The position numbers and the translations under genes were made by a program. A stretch of 64,000 nucleotides of DNA from Nyssa sinensis (lineage: Eukaryota; Streptophyta; Magnoliopsida; Cornales; Nyssaceae), in assembly GCA_008638375.1 (NCBI GenBank), contig CM018048.1, positions 9,830,040 through 9,894,039 of the forward strand. Reading direction: 5' to 3'. Position 1 is the first letter of the stretch. Each line of letters begins with the position of its first letter. Below, piece after piece: positions 11,081-22,499 of this stretch. The notes beneath the pieces are model-generated. The model worked only from the letters and a program-made list of their open reading frames with translations, made no database searches and was not told the DNA's origin.

Positions 11081-11885
11081 GAAAGTATGAGAATGAAGAA
11101 AATAATCCTTAGAGTTCTTGCCAGAAAGCGATCATATTTTAAGTTAGAAAATTTGATTTTTCTTTTTCTTTTTTCCATTCCGTGTTATTAACTTTTTGTA
11201 TATCGTATTACATTACTCAAAAGCATAAAAGAGGAGCAGACAACTACATGTTTGTAAATTTAGCAATTTTGAATTTGTGATGTATTGATTTTAATTTAAG
11301 ATTAGGAAACATCAAAGAAATTGCTCTACCACTCTTTAAAAATATTGAAACCAAACTCTTGCCTCTCCAGCATTTACTGTGACTTTTAACTTTTAATAGG
11401 TTCAAAAATTTATTTTTGTTATGTATTGTCTTAATAAGATTTTTTTATTTTTTAAGTAGAATGGAAAAGAAAACAGTCAAACACCACCACCTACAAAAAA
11501 AAGTTCTTTCAAAGGACACGGTAAGAATGCCCGCAAAAAGGAGACTTTAACATTAATAAGAATCAATTGGAGAAAAAAAAAGGGTTTTATTAGTGTTAAA
11601 TAAAACAACTACAACATTTCATGCTAAATAAAACCAATACAATTACTAAACATAAGGTCCAAATTGGCCACCTTCAACAGGCCAAATTATAGTATAATTG
11701 AACTTTTGCATATTGGTTTAAGATTTCAGAATCCCTAAATTTTTCAAAATAAAATGACTAAGTATGTTATTATTACATTAATCAACTTGTTGCTAAAGGT
11801 CTTTTCAAATTTGATAAAACACCACTCTTCATAATATTCATTGTGCGTGTATATTACATATTTTGCACATGATGGGTAAAATAAT
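11081..11885 (+). other. 3' flank and spacer of CNL-1
   Basis: Probably the 3' UTR, followed by a spacer that recurs after each LRR fragment: CATAAAAG-GGAG, ACAACTACATGTTTGTAAATT, GGTCCAAATTGGCCACCTT and TTATTACATTAATCAACTTGTTGCTAAA. It ends in GATGGGTAAAATAATGCAG, which looks like a splice acceptor and abuts the LRR pseudogene. No gene is seen inside. Confidence 0.55.
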
Positions 11886-13081
11886 GCAGGGCTAGAAAGA
11901 GTTCCACGCCTATCAATCACAACACCTTGGAAAATGTACAACAAAGCAGGTCCTTTTCTCAACTTCGTTCTTTGCTCATGTTCGGGGTGTTAGGCCTATG
12001 TTGTTTAATGGTTGTTTGAGCTTGCCGAAGGTTTTAAAGTTGAGGGATACTTCTTTGGAGATAGTTCCAAATAAAAATTTCAAATTATTCCATCTTATGT
12101 ATTTAAGCTTGAGGGGAACCAATTTGAAAATGCTTCTAAAGTTCATTGGTAATCTTCAAAATCTAGAGACGTTGGATCTTAAAAATACCTGTCACTGAGT
12201 TGCCTATTGAAATCCAAAAGCTTCCAAAACTTCGGCATCTCTTTGTGTATCGTTACATATTAGAAGGAACTTATTTCTCCTTTTACTCTACACAAGGTTT
12301 TAAAGTCCCAACAAAAGTAGGAGTGTTGTTATCTCTACAAAAGCTCTGTTATATTGAGGCAAACCATTACAAAGGTGACTTTTGTATAGCGATAGAGCTA
12401 GGAAGGATGACCCAATTGAGGAGGTTAGGGATTAAATAGTTAAGAAGGGGAGATGGGATGGCTTTGTGATCCTCCATTGCAAAGCAGAGCAACCTTCGAT
12501 CATTGTCCATCACTTCAATAGATGAGGATGAGATTATTGATCTACAATCTCTGTCTTCAGCTCCTCAATTACTTCGAATGCTAGTCTTGGAAGGATATTT
12601 GGAGAAATTTCCGTCCTAGATACCTTCTCTTCGCAACCTAGCCAGGGTATTTTTGAGATGGAGCCATTTAAAAGGTGGTGATGATCCACTGTAGTCTCTT
12701 CAAGATTTGCCCAATCTATCATAACTTTCACTCCCTCAGTCTTATGAAGGGGAGTAATTGTGTTTCAAGGCAGGAGGTTTTCGGAGGCTTAAGAAATTAT
12801 GGCTTATTACATTAGAAGGATTGAAATGGGTGAGAGTGGAGAGGGGAACGATGCCTCTTCTTGAGGTTATATATATCCAAAACTGTAAATTGGTGGAGGA
12901 GGTGCCCTCAGGCATTCAACATCTAACCAACCTTGAATATCTAAATTTTGGTGACATGTTGGATAAATTATTATTGAGGATGGATCGAGAAATAGGTGTG
13001 AATTACTGAAAAATAGCTCATATCCTCCGAGTTTGGATTACAAATACACAGTCAAGTCGTTGAAGAGGACATTACTTGTAA
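11886..13081 (+). pseudogene. LRR-region pseudogene fragment 1 (copy A)
   Basis: It matches CNL-1 from about residue 532 to the C-terminus, that is the end of NB-ARC plus the LRRs, with no coiled coil, P-loop or start codon. It is broken by several lesions: a frameshift within the first 15 codons, a 1-bp loss at about 12190 that ends the frame in TGA, in-frame TAG near 12437 and TGA near 12466, and TGA in the tail near 13006 and 13061. It begins directly after an acceptor-like GCAG in the repeated spacer. It was present before the segmental duplication because the same lesions recur at 30112-31309. It could still act as a template for gene conversion of the intact LRRs; that is inference. Confidence 0.85.
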
Positions 13082-13770
13082 GACGATATAGAGGAAGAGA
13101 AGAAAACAGTTGACACCATATATGGATCATCTTGTAAGGTAATGGTTTCAAATTTCTTTTTCCCATATTACATTGCTAAAAAAAAAAACACTATACTAGT
13201 AGAGAGAGAGAGAGAGTGCGATGTTTGTAAATAAGAAAAATCTGACTTTGTGCTATAATGATTCCAATTTAGGATGTTTCCAATTGGTCTATCACCCTTT
13301 TTAAATATATATATATATATATATATATATTCAAACTAACTCTAACCTCTGCTACATTTACTTTGACTTTCAACTTTTCATAGGTTAAAAAATTTATTAT
13401 TGTTATTTATTACTAAAATAAAAATGAATTGGGGAAAATGCTTTATAAGTAGTAAATAAAACAAGCTAAATGAAAACAACTACAATGGGTGAATATAAGG
13501 TCCAAATTGGCCACCTTGACCATGTCCAATTATAGTCTTTTATCATGAAGAATTTAACCGTACTTACTTGAATTTTAATTTAAGATTTCAAAATCTACAA
13601 ATTTTGCAAAATAAAATGACTTTTTAAGTGTGTTTGTATTACATTAATCAACTTGTTTCTAAAGACCTACTCAAGTTAATAGAATATCACTCTATCGATC
13701 ATTTATACAAATACATAATGTGTGTGTACATTAAATATATACACACACACATAATGGGTAAAATGTTGCA
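13082..13770 (+). other. Repeated spacer with GA and AT microsatellites
   Basis: A second copy of the spacer seen at 11081-11885, with a (GA)n run near 13200-13215 and (AT)13 at 13305-13330. It ends in ATAATGGGTAAAATGTTGCAG, the same acceptor-like junction as the other spacer copies. No gene. Confidence 0.6.
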
Positions 13771-13942
13771 GGGGAACATTTAACCAACCTTAAATACCTT
13801 GAGTTGGATGACATGTCATATGAATTTTTAATGAGGATGGATCGAAATATAGGTGAGGATTATTGGAAAATAGCTCACATCCCCTAAGTTTGGATTGCAG
13901 ATTTGCAGGAAGGTCATTAGAGATCGAGGAGCATAGCTGTAA
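13771..13942 (+). pseudogene. LRR C-terminal pseudogene fragment 2 (copy A)
   Basis: Only the last 55-60 codons of the receptor remain, equivalent to CNL-1 from GIEHLTNLKYL to the stop. The equivalent of IPQVWI contains a stop (CCC TAA GTT), and a second stop follows in the tail. It starts right after the acceptor-like GCAGG junction of the repeated spacer. The same fragment with the same first stop lies at 31991-32161, so it predates the segmental duplication. Confidence 0.75.
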
Positions 13943-14539
13943 GAAAGTATGAGAATGAAGAAAAGAATTAGCAAGAGTTCTTGCTAGATAGGGATCATCT
14001 TTTCAAGTTGTGTATCATATTACATTACTCAAAAGCATAAAAGGGGAATAGACAACTACATGTTTGTAAATTAAGCAATTCTCAATTTTTGATGTATTAA
14101 TTCCGAGGTCCAAATTGACCGCCACCTTCATCGTTCCAAATTACAGTCTATTCTGATAGATTTGATTGAACTTCTTGCATATTGGTCTAAGATTTCAAAA
14201 TCTTCAAAATTCTCAAAATGAAATGATTAAGTGTGTTATTATTACATTAATCAACTTGTTGCTAAAAGTCTCCTCAAATTAATAAAATAACTCTTGTAGA
14301 AACTTCATAAAATTTATTGTGTATATATTACACATTTATATATAATGGGCAAAATGATGTAGGGGCAATGTCATAGCTTAAGGCATGGTTTTTAATGGGC
14401 AAAGGCTATAGAAAGAATGGTGATTTATTGATTGGATTTTCTTTGGTTTTGAGTTTCCATCCATCACATCTACTCTTTATCTTATCTCCATCTAATTGAT
14501 AAAACCCTTGTTCACCTTTCTGTAGCTTTTCCCACTTTT
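13943..14539 (+). other. Third spacer copy and junction to the minus-strand module
   Basis: Again the receptor 3'-flank spacer (AGAAAGTATGAGAATGAAGA, ACTACATGTTTGTAAATTAAG, TTACATTAATCAACTTGTTGC), ending at about 14361 in ATAATGGGCAAAATGATGTAG. From there it joins non-LRR sequence that begins the module described at 15290-16655. No gene. Confidence 0.5.
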
Positions 14540-15265
14540 AGGTCTCGTTTATTTCGATAGTTAGTTGAGAGTTTTTGTGGGTTGGAGTCTCTAATTGCAC
14601 TTAGTGGATTGTTCTATTTGGATAAAAACTCAAACCGTATTTAATGACCTATCAACCCTCAAAATCATGTTTCCCCAACTTTTTGGCCATCCCAGTTCAA
14701 GCTTCATTTCTTTTGTCTTTCCAATTTTACTTTTTTTCTTTTAAAATTATTAAAATTTTGTCTTTATTCTAAAATCTATTTTATCCTTCATCGTTGTCAT
14801 TATTTCTCATTATAGCCCGATTGTATTTTACTTTTTCCAATTAATCATTACCCTTTTTAAAAAATCTCTTTTATGTCCTTCCTATATAATTAAAAATTAT
14901 TTTTATATATTATAATTATTTACTTTGTCAAAAGTTAATTTATTTAATAATATGTTAATTTATGTTATATAAGATTTATTTAATGATTTATTTTTTATTC
15001 TATTTTTAATAAATACATATTTGTTTACATTTCTACTATTTATGATTCTATATTAATATTACACATGACTAAATATAATCTAATATTTAAGAATAATAAA
15101 AACATTTCACACTCTTTAAACACCTGTTAACAATTTATCAAATATTATTTCTACTATCATAATCATATGTGAAGCACATCTATCCAAACACTCAATAACT
15201 TAACATAATCAGTATTTTTATACAGTTGTTTAATTCTAACTACTACTAAAGTCTAACAGTAACAA
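14540..15265. mobile_element. 0.73-kb AT-rich insertion, class unknown (copy A)
   Basis: The related modules at about 19200-19290, 40510-40600 and 62480-62560 run straight from CTTAGCC-TTTTTAGTAACAC-like sequence to the TTGGCCAAATGC region. Here and at 32761-33486, about 0.73 kb starting GGTCTCGTTTATTTC intervenes. It is strongly AT-rich and non-coding. I could not define matching terminal inverted repeats or a clean target duplication, so calling it mobile rests on presence versus absence. It predates the segmental duplication. Confidence 0.4.
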
Positions 15266-15289
15266 ACATTTAAATACACAATCAAATTC

Positions 15290-16655
15290 ATTGAACTCGT
15301 AGTTGGCCAAATGCACAAGCCGGCCTTTCATTGGTCTTCTATGACAAAACTGAATAATCTACTTGATAATGGAAGCAACCTAAATTGAGTAACGAGTGCA
15401 TACGCCTCTAGTAAACAGCCTGGCCAGAAACCAATTTCATTATCAGCAAACCAATTCAGGCTACGTTCATGCTACTTTAGTTGGAAATGCAGCACTCATG
15501 TTCCTTGCAAGAAAAAAGAGGAGATGGCTAAATTAAAGAAGAATAGATTGATGCACATGTCATGGTCCATGGAAACTCAACAAGTTTGATTTGAAATCCA
15601 ATATGTCTTCACACCATTTTCATTACGGAGCAATTAAAATTAGCCATAACTTTGGCCACAAGTAGGTATCAGCATTAGTCGTAATCTTTACCTGGGTTGC
15701 CATGCACATGTCATTGTATAATAATCATGAATCTCTCATAGTGGCCTGTGGCCAGTGGCCACTACCCAAAGACCAAATCAATAAAAACCATTCAAAAGTT
15801 CAAAGGCATGTAAGCTATTACTTATCCATAACAATCCCTCAATTCCAAAATATTTAACAGAGCATGTAAGATTTCAATTACCCATGGCCTTGAATCAAAT
15901 GAATCATGGCTAAAATTGTCCAGCTACAAAAACACGGTCTACACTTTTTGGGTCTGGAAATTCTGAAATGTAAATGATAGAAAGAGAGAACAAATAAAGG
16001 CCACAAGTGGACAATCCCCCTTTCAAGCTAGATGTCGCAGCACCCACAAATCGAAGACTCCCCACTCTTTTAACCACAAAAGTTGAGCTTCTTCATTACT
16101 TTTGCATAAGCCAAATGCACAATACCAGGTCGTCTAAGTCTACGTTTAGCTTCCTTAGACTCTATTAAATAAAAAAATCTCATACCATTTAATAAGGTTC
16201 ACAGTTCTCACTATTCTAAGTATGAAATGAGGAAAATTTAGACAAGAAGTAAAATTACGTTCAGATAATAGTACCAGAATCTTCACTGAAAGAAAAATAA
16301 CCATTGCTTCACCCCCAAAAAATAGGACTAATAAATGTTACAATTTTTTGATAAGATGACCTTTAACTTACCAGAATGCAAAATCACTCTTTCCACCATA
16401 TAAATCAATGCACTTCAGGGAGCAATCTTCCTATTTCCTTTAGATAATATTACTATAATGTCATCCATAATAGTACAAAAGAAAAAATTAAGAGTTAGTG
16501 TCAATACATAAGATGAACGGCAGATATCTGATTAAGGTTCCGTCTTCTTCCTCAAATGGAACACCTATTCTCGGTTTAGAAATATACAATTTATGTAAGT
16601 CATTGAATCATCCATACAATAACCTAATTTTGTAACAATTAATAGGACTAATGCT
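15290..16655 (-). other. Repeated minus-strand module with splice-like sites, copy 1
   Basis: One of about five copies in the window (also about 22500-23330, 33510-34863, 43300-43726 plus 56889-57150, and 62530-63760). Read on the minus strand it shows a donor-like TTCTG|GTAAGTTAAAGG (at about 16370), a polypyrimidine-rich acceptor-like CATTTACATTTCAG|AATTTCC (near 15965) and another donor-like CCCAG|GTAAAG (near 15690). The predicted exons have stops in all frames or no recognisable domain. It could be a decayed spliced gene carried along with each receptor unit, or a non-coding RNA. Confidence 0.4.
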
Positions 16656-16660
16656 TGCAG

Positions 16661-18465
16661 TGGATGCACGTCGTTAACACTTCAAAAATAAATTAACTTA
16701 CTTCTTAATACAATAAACACAGTAGCTAGCTGAGTAAGGGTCGATCCCACAGAGAGTGTCCACAATTTATTTTTTATTTATTCCGACTAATTCTAAACTA
16801 AAATTCAATTAATAGCAAAACAATAAATGGGGGGGTTGAAATTTTGATTAAACTAATTACGAATGAAAATTAAATTAATAACAAAAATTAATGAATTAAA
16901 ACTTCAGTTCTTCGGTTCAATCTTACCCTCACAGTTAATAGAACAATCAATCAATTATAACGTTATTTTACCCTCCAATGAATCTAATAATCCTAGGTAA
17001 CAACAATCTCTGCTACCCGAAATTTTCCTTAATTCCTCACTAATGAAACAAGCTCTCTATTAGATTCTAACCATTACACAATTTAGAACAAACTCTCTAA
17101 ATTTAATATAATGGCAACATTAATATCTAGGAAATTAGATTATTCTAAGCAACAATCACACAAGCTCGGACTATTTAACTTAGGACATGATAATCATAGT
17201 AATAAACAAAAGCTTGACCACAATCATCTATCACTATTTGCTACAATTGATTAGGAACCATATCAATTACGCAATATACCTCTTAAATCTAGCAATTAAT
17301 AATAATCTGATCAATTTAACAAGGCTTAATTAAATCAATTAAACTAAATATTAATAAACAATTAAAACAGATTATCATGAACAGATTCATAAGAAAAGGG
17401 AGGAATAATATTACTAAATTAATTTAACCATCAAACTGCTAGGAGGGTTTGAAATTTCCTAGAACTAAATTAAAAATCTAGCCTGACATACTTGAATAAG
17501 AAAAATTTTAATTATTTTTGTCTCCGTTCTGTGTGCCGCACAGCTTCGCTGCCGCTTCACTCCTCTCCCGCGCCGCACAAACTTCTTCACTGGTTAGCGC
17601 CGCTGCTCTCCTTTTGCGCCACACCACCTCCATTTTGCGCCGCTGTTCTCCTCTTTTTTTATACTCCTCAAGCCCTAGGCACGTCCCACAACGAAATCCC
17701 AACGCTAAACTTTCTTCCTCTCCCACACAGCCGCTTCCGCGCCTGGAATGCACGCCCAAGCCCATCACTCCTTTGGTCCATGGGCCCCACAACCATCACT
17801 TTTGACCCTTCTCATTTTTTTTCCACTTTTGTCTTTTGTTTATTCTTCTTTGACTCTTCTGCTTTTGTGTTTCATTCAGCCGTCCAGTGCAAGCCCAGCC
17901 CATGAAAGATGCACCCCACTGCTAGAACTAATTTTCTGAAATTATCAGCATTGCTGAAACTTACAAGCTATTTTTTCATCTGAAAATGACTGAATCTTGA
18001 TTCGGGTTCTTCACGAAAGTTGTAGCCCTCAAAGAGTAGATAATTTTAGAATTTTGAATCACCTGATTTAGATTCCGGAAACTCAAGTTATGGCCCGTTG
18101 AAATTGACTGGTCGGACAGAAATTCAGCTGCGCGGAACAGTTTTCCAGACTTGTTTTCGAAACAATGTTTGGAGGCTCAAACGAACTTGAATTTTTGTAA
18201 ACCAGACCTTTTTGAAAAGCCCAAGACGTCCTCTAAAAATTCCATAAAAACCACTTCCTCATTCTTGAATTCTAGCACAATCCAAATCTCAAGTGAAGCT
18301 TCATATGTAAAATCTGTCCAAAAGCCAAAAATTGCACAAAATTATTCTTTTACCATCAATGCTTTCCTAATTCAATAAATAAATTAATTACCTCACTAAA
18401 ACAGAAAATATACCATAAAACTAAATATAAAGGAATTAAAAATACTGAATATTATGCTCCTATCA
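16661..18465 (+). mobile_element. Solo LTR (1.8 kb), probably Ty3/Gypsy
   Basis: It starts TGGATGCACG and ends CTCCTATCA, the canonical TG...CA. It is flanked by a perfect 5-bp duplication, TGCAG, at 16656-16660 and 18466-18470. The duplicated locus has the empty site at 34864-34868, with a single TGCAG. There is no second LTR, primer site or polyprotein, so this is a solo LTR left by recombination or a single-LTR fragment. The motif GTCGATCCCACAGAGAG and the general make-up resemble long LTRs of plant Gypsy elements of the Tat/Ogre type, from memory. The 17490-17940 open frames are Pro/Ser/Phe-rich by-products of the pyrimidine-rich LTR. Confidence 0.82.
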
Positions 18466-18470
18466 TGCAG

Positions 18471-18689
18471 CATAATTGAGTCCCGAGGGATTTTTTTTAT
18501 GAAGATTTTAATGCTTTCCAAAAGTATTTATAGCAAATTCTTCATCTCAGACAATATTCAACACCTCATCCAAGTTGAAAGACTCATTGTTGGTATTTTC
18601 ACTACTTTAGGACTCCTCATCACTTCGTGATTCTTTTGAACATTACTGTTTCTTGTCAAAATAAATAAAGGGATTCACCCATTTAGTTC
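18471..18689. other. Spacer shared with 34869-35087
   Basis: Duplicated intergenic sequence between the solo LTR and the SINE, matching copy B almost base for base. No gene. Confidence 0.6.
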
Positions 18690-18698
18690 TTAAGTCAT

Positions 18699-18869
18699 TA
18701 GAGGATGGGCCTTGGCACAACGGTAAATTTGTTTTATTATGATCTGGATGTCATGGGTTCAAGTCGCGGAAACAGCCTCTTCGCTCGAGCAGGTAAGACT
18801 GCGTACGTCTATCCCTTCCCAGACCTAGCAATGACGGGAACCTCGTGCCTTGGGTTAGCCCTTTACTTT
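18699..18869 (+). mobile_element. tRNA-derived SINE, Au-like (copy A)
   Basis: The body begins near GGATGGGCCTTGGCACAACGG (box A-like TGGCACAACGG at about 18713) and carries the box B-like GGGTTCAAGTC at about 18755. It continues with GGAAACAGCCTCTT and CCTTCCCAGACC and ends in CCCTTTACTTT. This order is characteristic of the plant Au SINE family, as I recall it. The flanking duplication TTAAGTCAT is at 18690-18698 and 18870-18878. The same SINE with the same duplication is in copy B at 35097-35267, so insertion predates the segmental duplication. Confidence 0.85.
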
Positions 18870-18878
18870 TTAAGTCAT

Positions 18879-20571
18879 AAACAACCCTCATCTTCGGGCA
18901 TGTCTAGTAACAACTTCATCTTCCTTTTCAATGTCTCAATCAGATAATCTCAAAGCTTCAATTTCCTTGAGCGAGAAGAATTCTTCCCATCAAACATGCT
19001 CAAAATTTTCACATAGCATTAGCCTCACATTGTAACTTTGAGACCCAATACAAATATATAGTGTATATACAATTCATATGTACACACGATAGGTAAAATA
19101 TTGCAGGGCCAAAGTCACATCTTCGTGCCGTTGTTTTTATGTCCATTTCTTTTTATCACAACCACTCTAATTTCTCAACCTTATCTCCATCTAATTGATA
19201 AAACTAGTGTTTGCCTTTCTATAGCCTTAGCCGTTTTTAGTAACACTATCAAATTTAGTGATCTTGTACTTTGTCAAATGAATGATATTGTTGTTCATTG
19301 ATCTTCTATGACAAAATTTAATACTTAGACTTGATAATGGAAAACGTCTGAAATTGCTAACTAGTGCACAGGCCTCTGGTAAACAGCTTGACCAGAAACC
19401 AATTTCATGATCAGCAAACTCATTCAAGCCATGTTCAAGACACATTGGGTGTAAACACAACACATATGTTTCAGCACTCATGTTCCTTACAAGCAAAAAA
19501 GGGGAGACTAACGTGATGATAAAAATTAGATTGATGCACATATCGTGGTCCATGTAAACTCAACAAGTTTGATATGAAATTCCAATATGTGTCCCATCAT
19601 TTTCATTAGGAAGCAGTTAAAATTAGCTATAACTTCGGCCACAAGTAAGTACCCACAATCAGCCATACCTTTTACTGTATGGGTATAAAATTAATCAATT
19701 CACAAAGCTAGATATGACACTTGTCATATACCAGAGTAAAATGACCAAACTATCCTTGTCAGGATAACTTATAAATAAGACGGCACGGAAGCTCCCGAGC
19801 AGGCTTCCTTGGCAGACCTATCAGGTTATCCCTCTTGTTACAGGAAACTAGTCCACTCATCCGTCATACTTCGGATTGGCAACTGTGTTGACTAAGTATA
19901 TGTCGTTTGAATAAGATTAATTGAGCGGAATTCTGATCCCCAAGAAATTAAGGAGCGTTATTCTCATGCACAACGTCAATCATGGCATCATATCCGAATC
20001 ATCTATTATCAAAGGAGCTATCTTTACACCATCGTCAATTATTTAAATACCCAAACCTCTCATTTAAAGGTACGCCAATTTTGGTATCAGTCTTCTTACT
20101 ATATTTCTAGTACTTAACCTAGCATTTTGTTAACTTGATTGTCGGAGAATCTTTGGCCAGCATCACACCAGTGTCCCTTGACCAACTCTAATAGTCTCTT
20201 CCCATTTTTTGCAAGAAGACACTCATTTGTGAAGAATTTCCCTCACATTTACCTAGGTTATTTGATATGAACCAGAAGAAATAATTTCACGATGCATGAG
20301 AGCCCAATTTTAAATGTTGAAAACCCTTGTATCCAAGACAAACTATTAACTGTACTGTGTACGTCCTTGTATGATAATTGAAAAACTCTAATTAATAGTG
20401 GCCATTGTCCAAAGATGAGATCAATAGAAACCATTTAAAATTTCAGAGGCATCTCAGTTATTACTTTTCCATAACAATCCCTCAATTCCAAAACATTTAA
20501 TAGAGCATGTAAGATTTCAATTAGACAAAGCCTCGAATCAAATGAATCAATGGCTAAAATTGTTTAGCTAC
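18879..20571. other. Intergenic DNA; fourth spacer junction and related module
   Basis: Collinear with 35277-35393 plus 40302-41876 of copy B. At 19085-19106 the acceptor-like ATAGGTAAAATATTGCAGGG junction appears again, joined to yet another downstream sequence. From 19290 it resembles the start of the repeated minus-strand module. A 108-codon minus-strand frame (19227-19553) is open here and in copy B (40533-40859) but is not recognisable. No convincing gene. Confidence 0.5.
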
Positions 20572-20582
20572 ATAAGATTAAT

Positions 20583-20838
20583 GTCTGTTTTTGATGGATC
20601 GGAAAGGGGTATCTCGGTTTAGTTTACGTGCACCAAACTAAATACTCATAGATTTTTTATGGATTGGTAAGGGGTATCGTGGTTCAGTTTACGTGCACCA
20701 GACTAAATCCACTTCCCCGTGACAGCTAGACCCACCCTTTAATCTCTAGCTACAACGATCGACAAAATAGAAGACTCAAGTTCAAGATGCTTGAATTTTA
20801 TCCTCAACGTATTTACCGCTCGGCCACACCTCTAAGTG
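20583..20838 (-). mobile_element. tRNA-derived SINE with duplicated 3' half (copy A)
   Basis: Read on the minus strand it starts AGAGGTGTGGCCGAGCGG (box A-like GTGGCCGAGCGG). A box B-like CTTGAACTTGAGTCT follows, then a 3' part with GGTGCACGTAAACTGAACC. The 3' part occurs twice in tandem (period about 68 bp). Direct repeats ATAAGATTAAT flank it at 20572-20582 and 20839-20849, an 11-bp target-site duplication. Copy B has it at 41888-42143. Confidence 0.78.
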
Positions 20839-20849
20839 ATAAGATTAAT

Positions 20850-21773
20850 ATTATTTTAAGGCTCATTGTTTGGAAGTTGACAAAGGAAATAGTAGACAAG
20901 AGATATTATTAATGGGACCACTGGTCTCCACTGACCATAAACTAACATGTTATAAGTGGACGGATTCAAAAATTGTAGTTACGAGAATTAAAGTCTATAT
21001 ATTACAAGTTCTAAGAGGGATTTTGTAAAATTCAACAAATTTCGGGGAGAGATAATTCCTAATTTATAAATAAAAAAAAATAGCAAAATTTCAGGATAAA
21101 AGTAAAAATTTTCAGCCCCTTAGCCATCCCATGGAGCCCCCACTCATGTTATACTTTAAAAAAAAGGTGGAACTAAATACATTCTAAATGAAATATTTTT
21201 GTATTCATGTACTCTCATTCATACATCATGAATTAGAGTCTATGAATATAAAAGTGAAGTGCATTTAGCTTCGCCATTAAAATATCATAATTTTTTTTTT
21301 GTGTATATTACATATTTTGAAACCATTTAATACTTTTTTAGCAAGAGACTTTTAAAGAAGTTGGCAATGGAGAAAAAATTATGAAAAAATTTCATAATCA
21401 TGCATGTCAAATTTTGAGATATGACATATACTTTATATTAAAGCATTACTATTACACTATTTATACTACATGTATGTGAATTAAATGAATTTTTTCATGC
21501 TGCTTTATTGCTAGACTTTTTTTCTAGCTATAGTGACTGCTTTAATTGTGAATAAATATTATTCATATGGTCAAACGTGTTTCAAGTCAATAAATAATGA
21601 TTTTTTTTATTCTCATTCTCTCTTGCATTTGGTTGGGTTGTCAGATATTTTAGGATCTAGAATGTGAGAGACTCTTGTGAACTTGTAAAGTAATATTTGA
21701 TAAATTTACTATACACCTTTCATGGGAAAAAAAAAACCCTAAAGTTCTCCCATTCCTATGACCCAAATGCAGC

Positions 21774-21811
<38 letters not shown>

Positions 21812-22499
21812 AGGCAAGGATTAGCAGAATTTTCAAGCCTTCTTTCAATCTTACAGTAAATCAGCTCTTCTAAGTTAAGTTTGGGCAAGATTCCTTTAAT
21901 GCATGGACAATTATGTTTGGGGCTATTGGAATTGAGATTCCCTCTGCTATTAAATTTCATCAATTCTCTCAATGCAGTGTTAAATTTATCTAGCGATGTG
22001 TAAGAGAATTATTATTGGAGAAAAACCGAAGTCTGGACCTATGGATTAGAAACGTAGCAAATATCCTCTATATTACAAAGAAACATGAAATTCATAATCC
22101 TTTAGTAGCTCACTCAATTACCCTCTTTTTTTCAAAATGGTCTAAACTTAGTTCAATTTAGTAGCTTTGAACTGTTGGAATTTGTGGCTTGAACCGGGGG
22201 CAGTGACCCAGTGACATTACTAAAGGAGAAAAATATAGGAGGATTCAAGTTCCAAGGAAGGGTCAGTAAGAATTTAAATTAATCATCAACCCACAGTGAT
22301 TGGTTAAGCTTTAAAAAAATTGTTGGAATTTGTGATAAATAGGCCAGGATTTAATTGAAGAGTTACTTAAGAAGCTTGAACTAATGATTAATGGAATAAA
22401 AGTTAAAAGCACCAAAATTAGATGAATTATTGAATATTGGTAAATTGGAAATAGTGGCCTGGTTTTAAACATTTGTTATTAGCGTTTAGAATGTGCCAA
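20850..22499. other. Intergenic DNA with copy-A-only segment and (AT)n
   Basis: Matches 42155-43300 of copy B, except that 21270-21825 (556 bp) is absent there. TTAGC flanks the extra segment on both sides (21265-21269, 21821-21825), and copy B has one TTAGC at 42570-42574. An (AT)n microsatellite lies near 21778-21808 inside the segment. No gene is recognised. Confidence 0.55.

Noticed and set aside
17492..17939. Overlapping open frames of 60-137 codons on both strands
   Set aside because: They lie inside the pyrimidine-rich part of the solo LTR, encode Pro/Ser/Phe-rich strings and have no domain; by-products of composition.
18705..18765. Possible tRNA gene
   Set aside because: Box A- and box B-like motifs are present, but no cloverleaf arms or anticodon stem can be drawn. 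The context, tail and target-site duplication identify a SINE.
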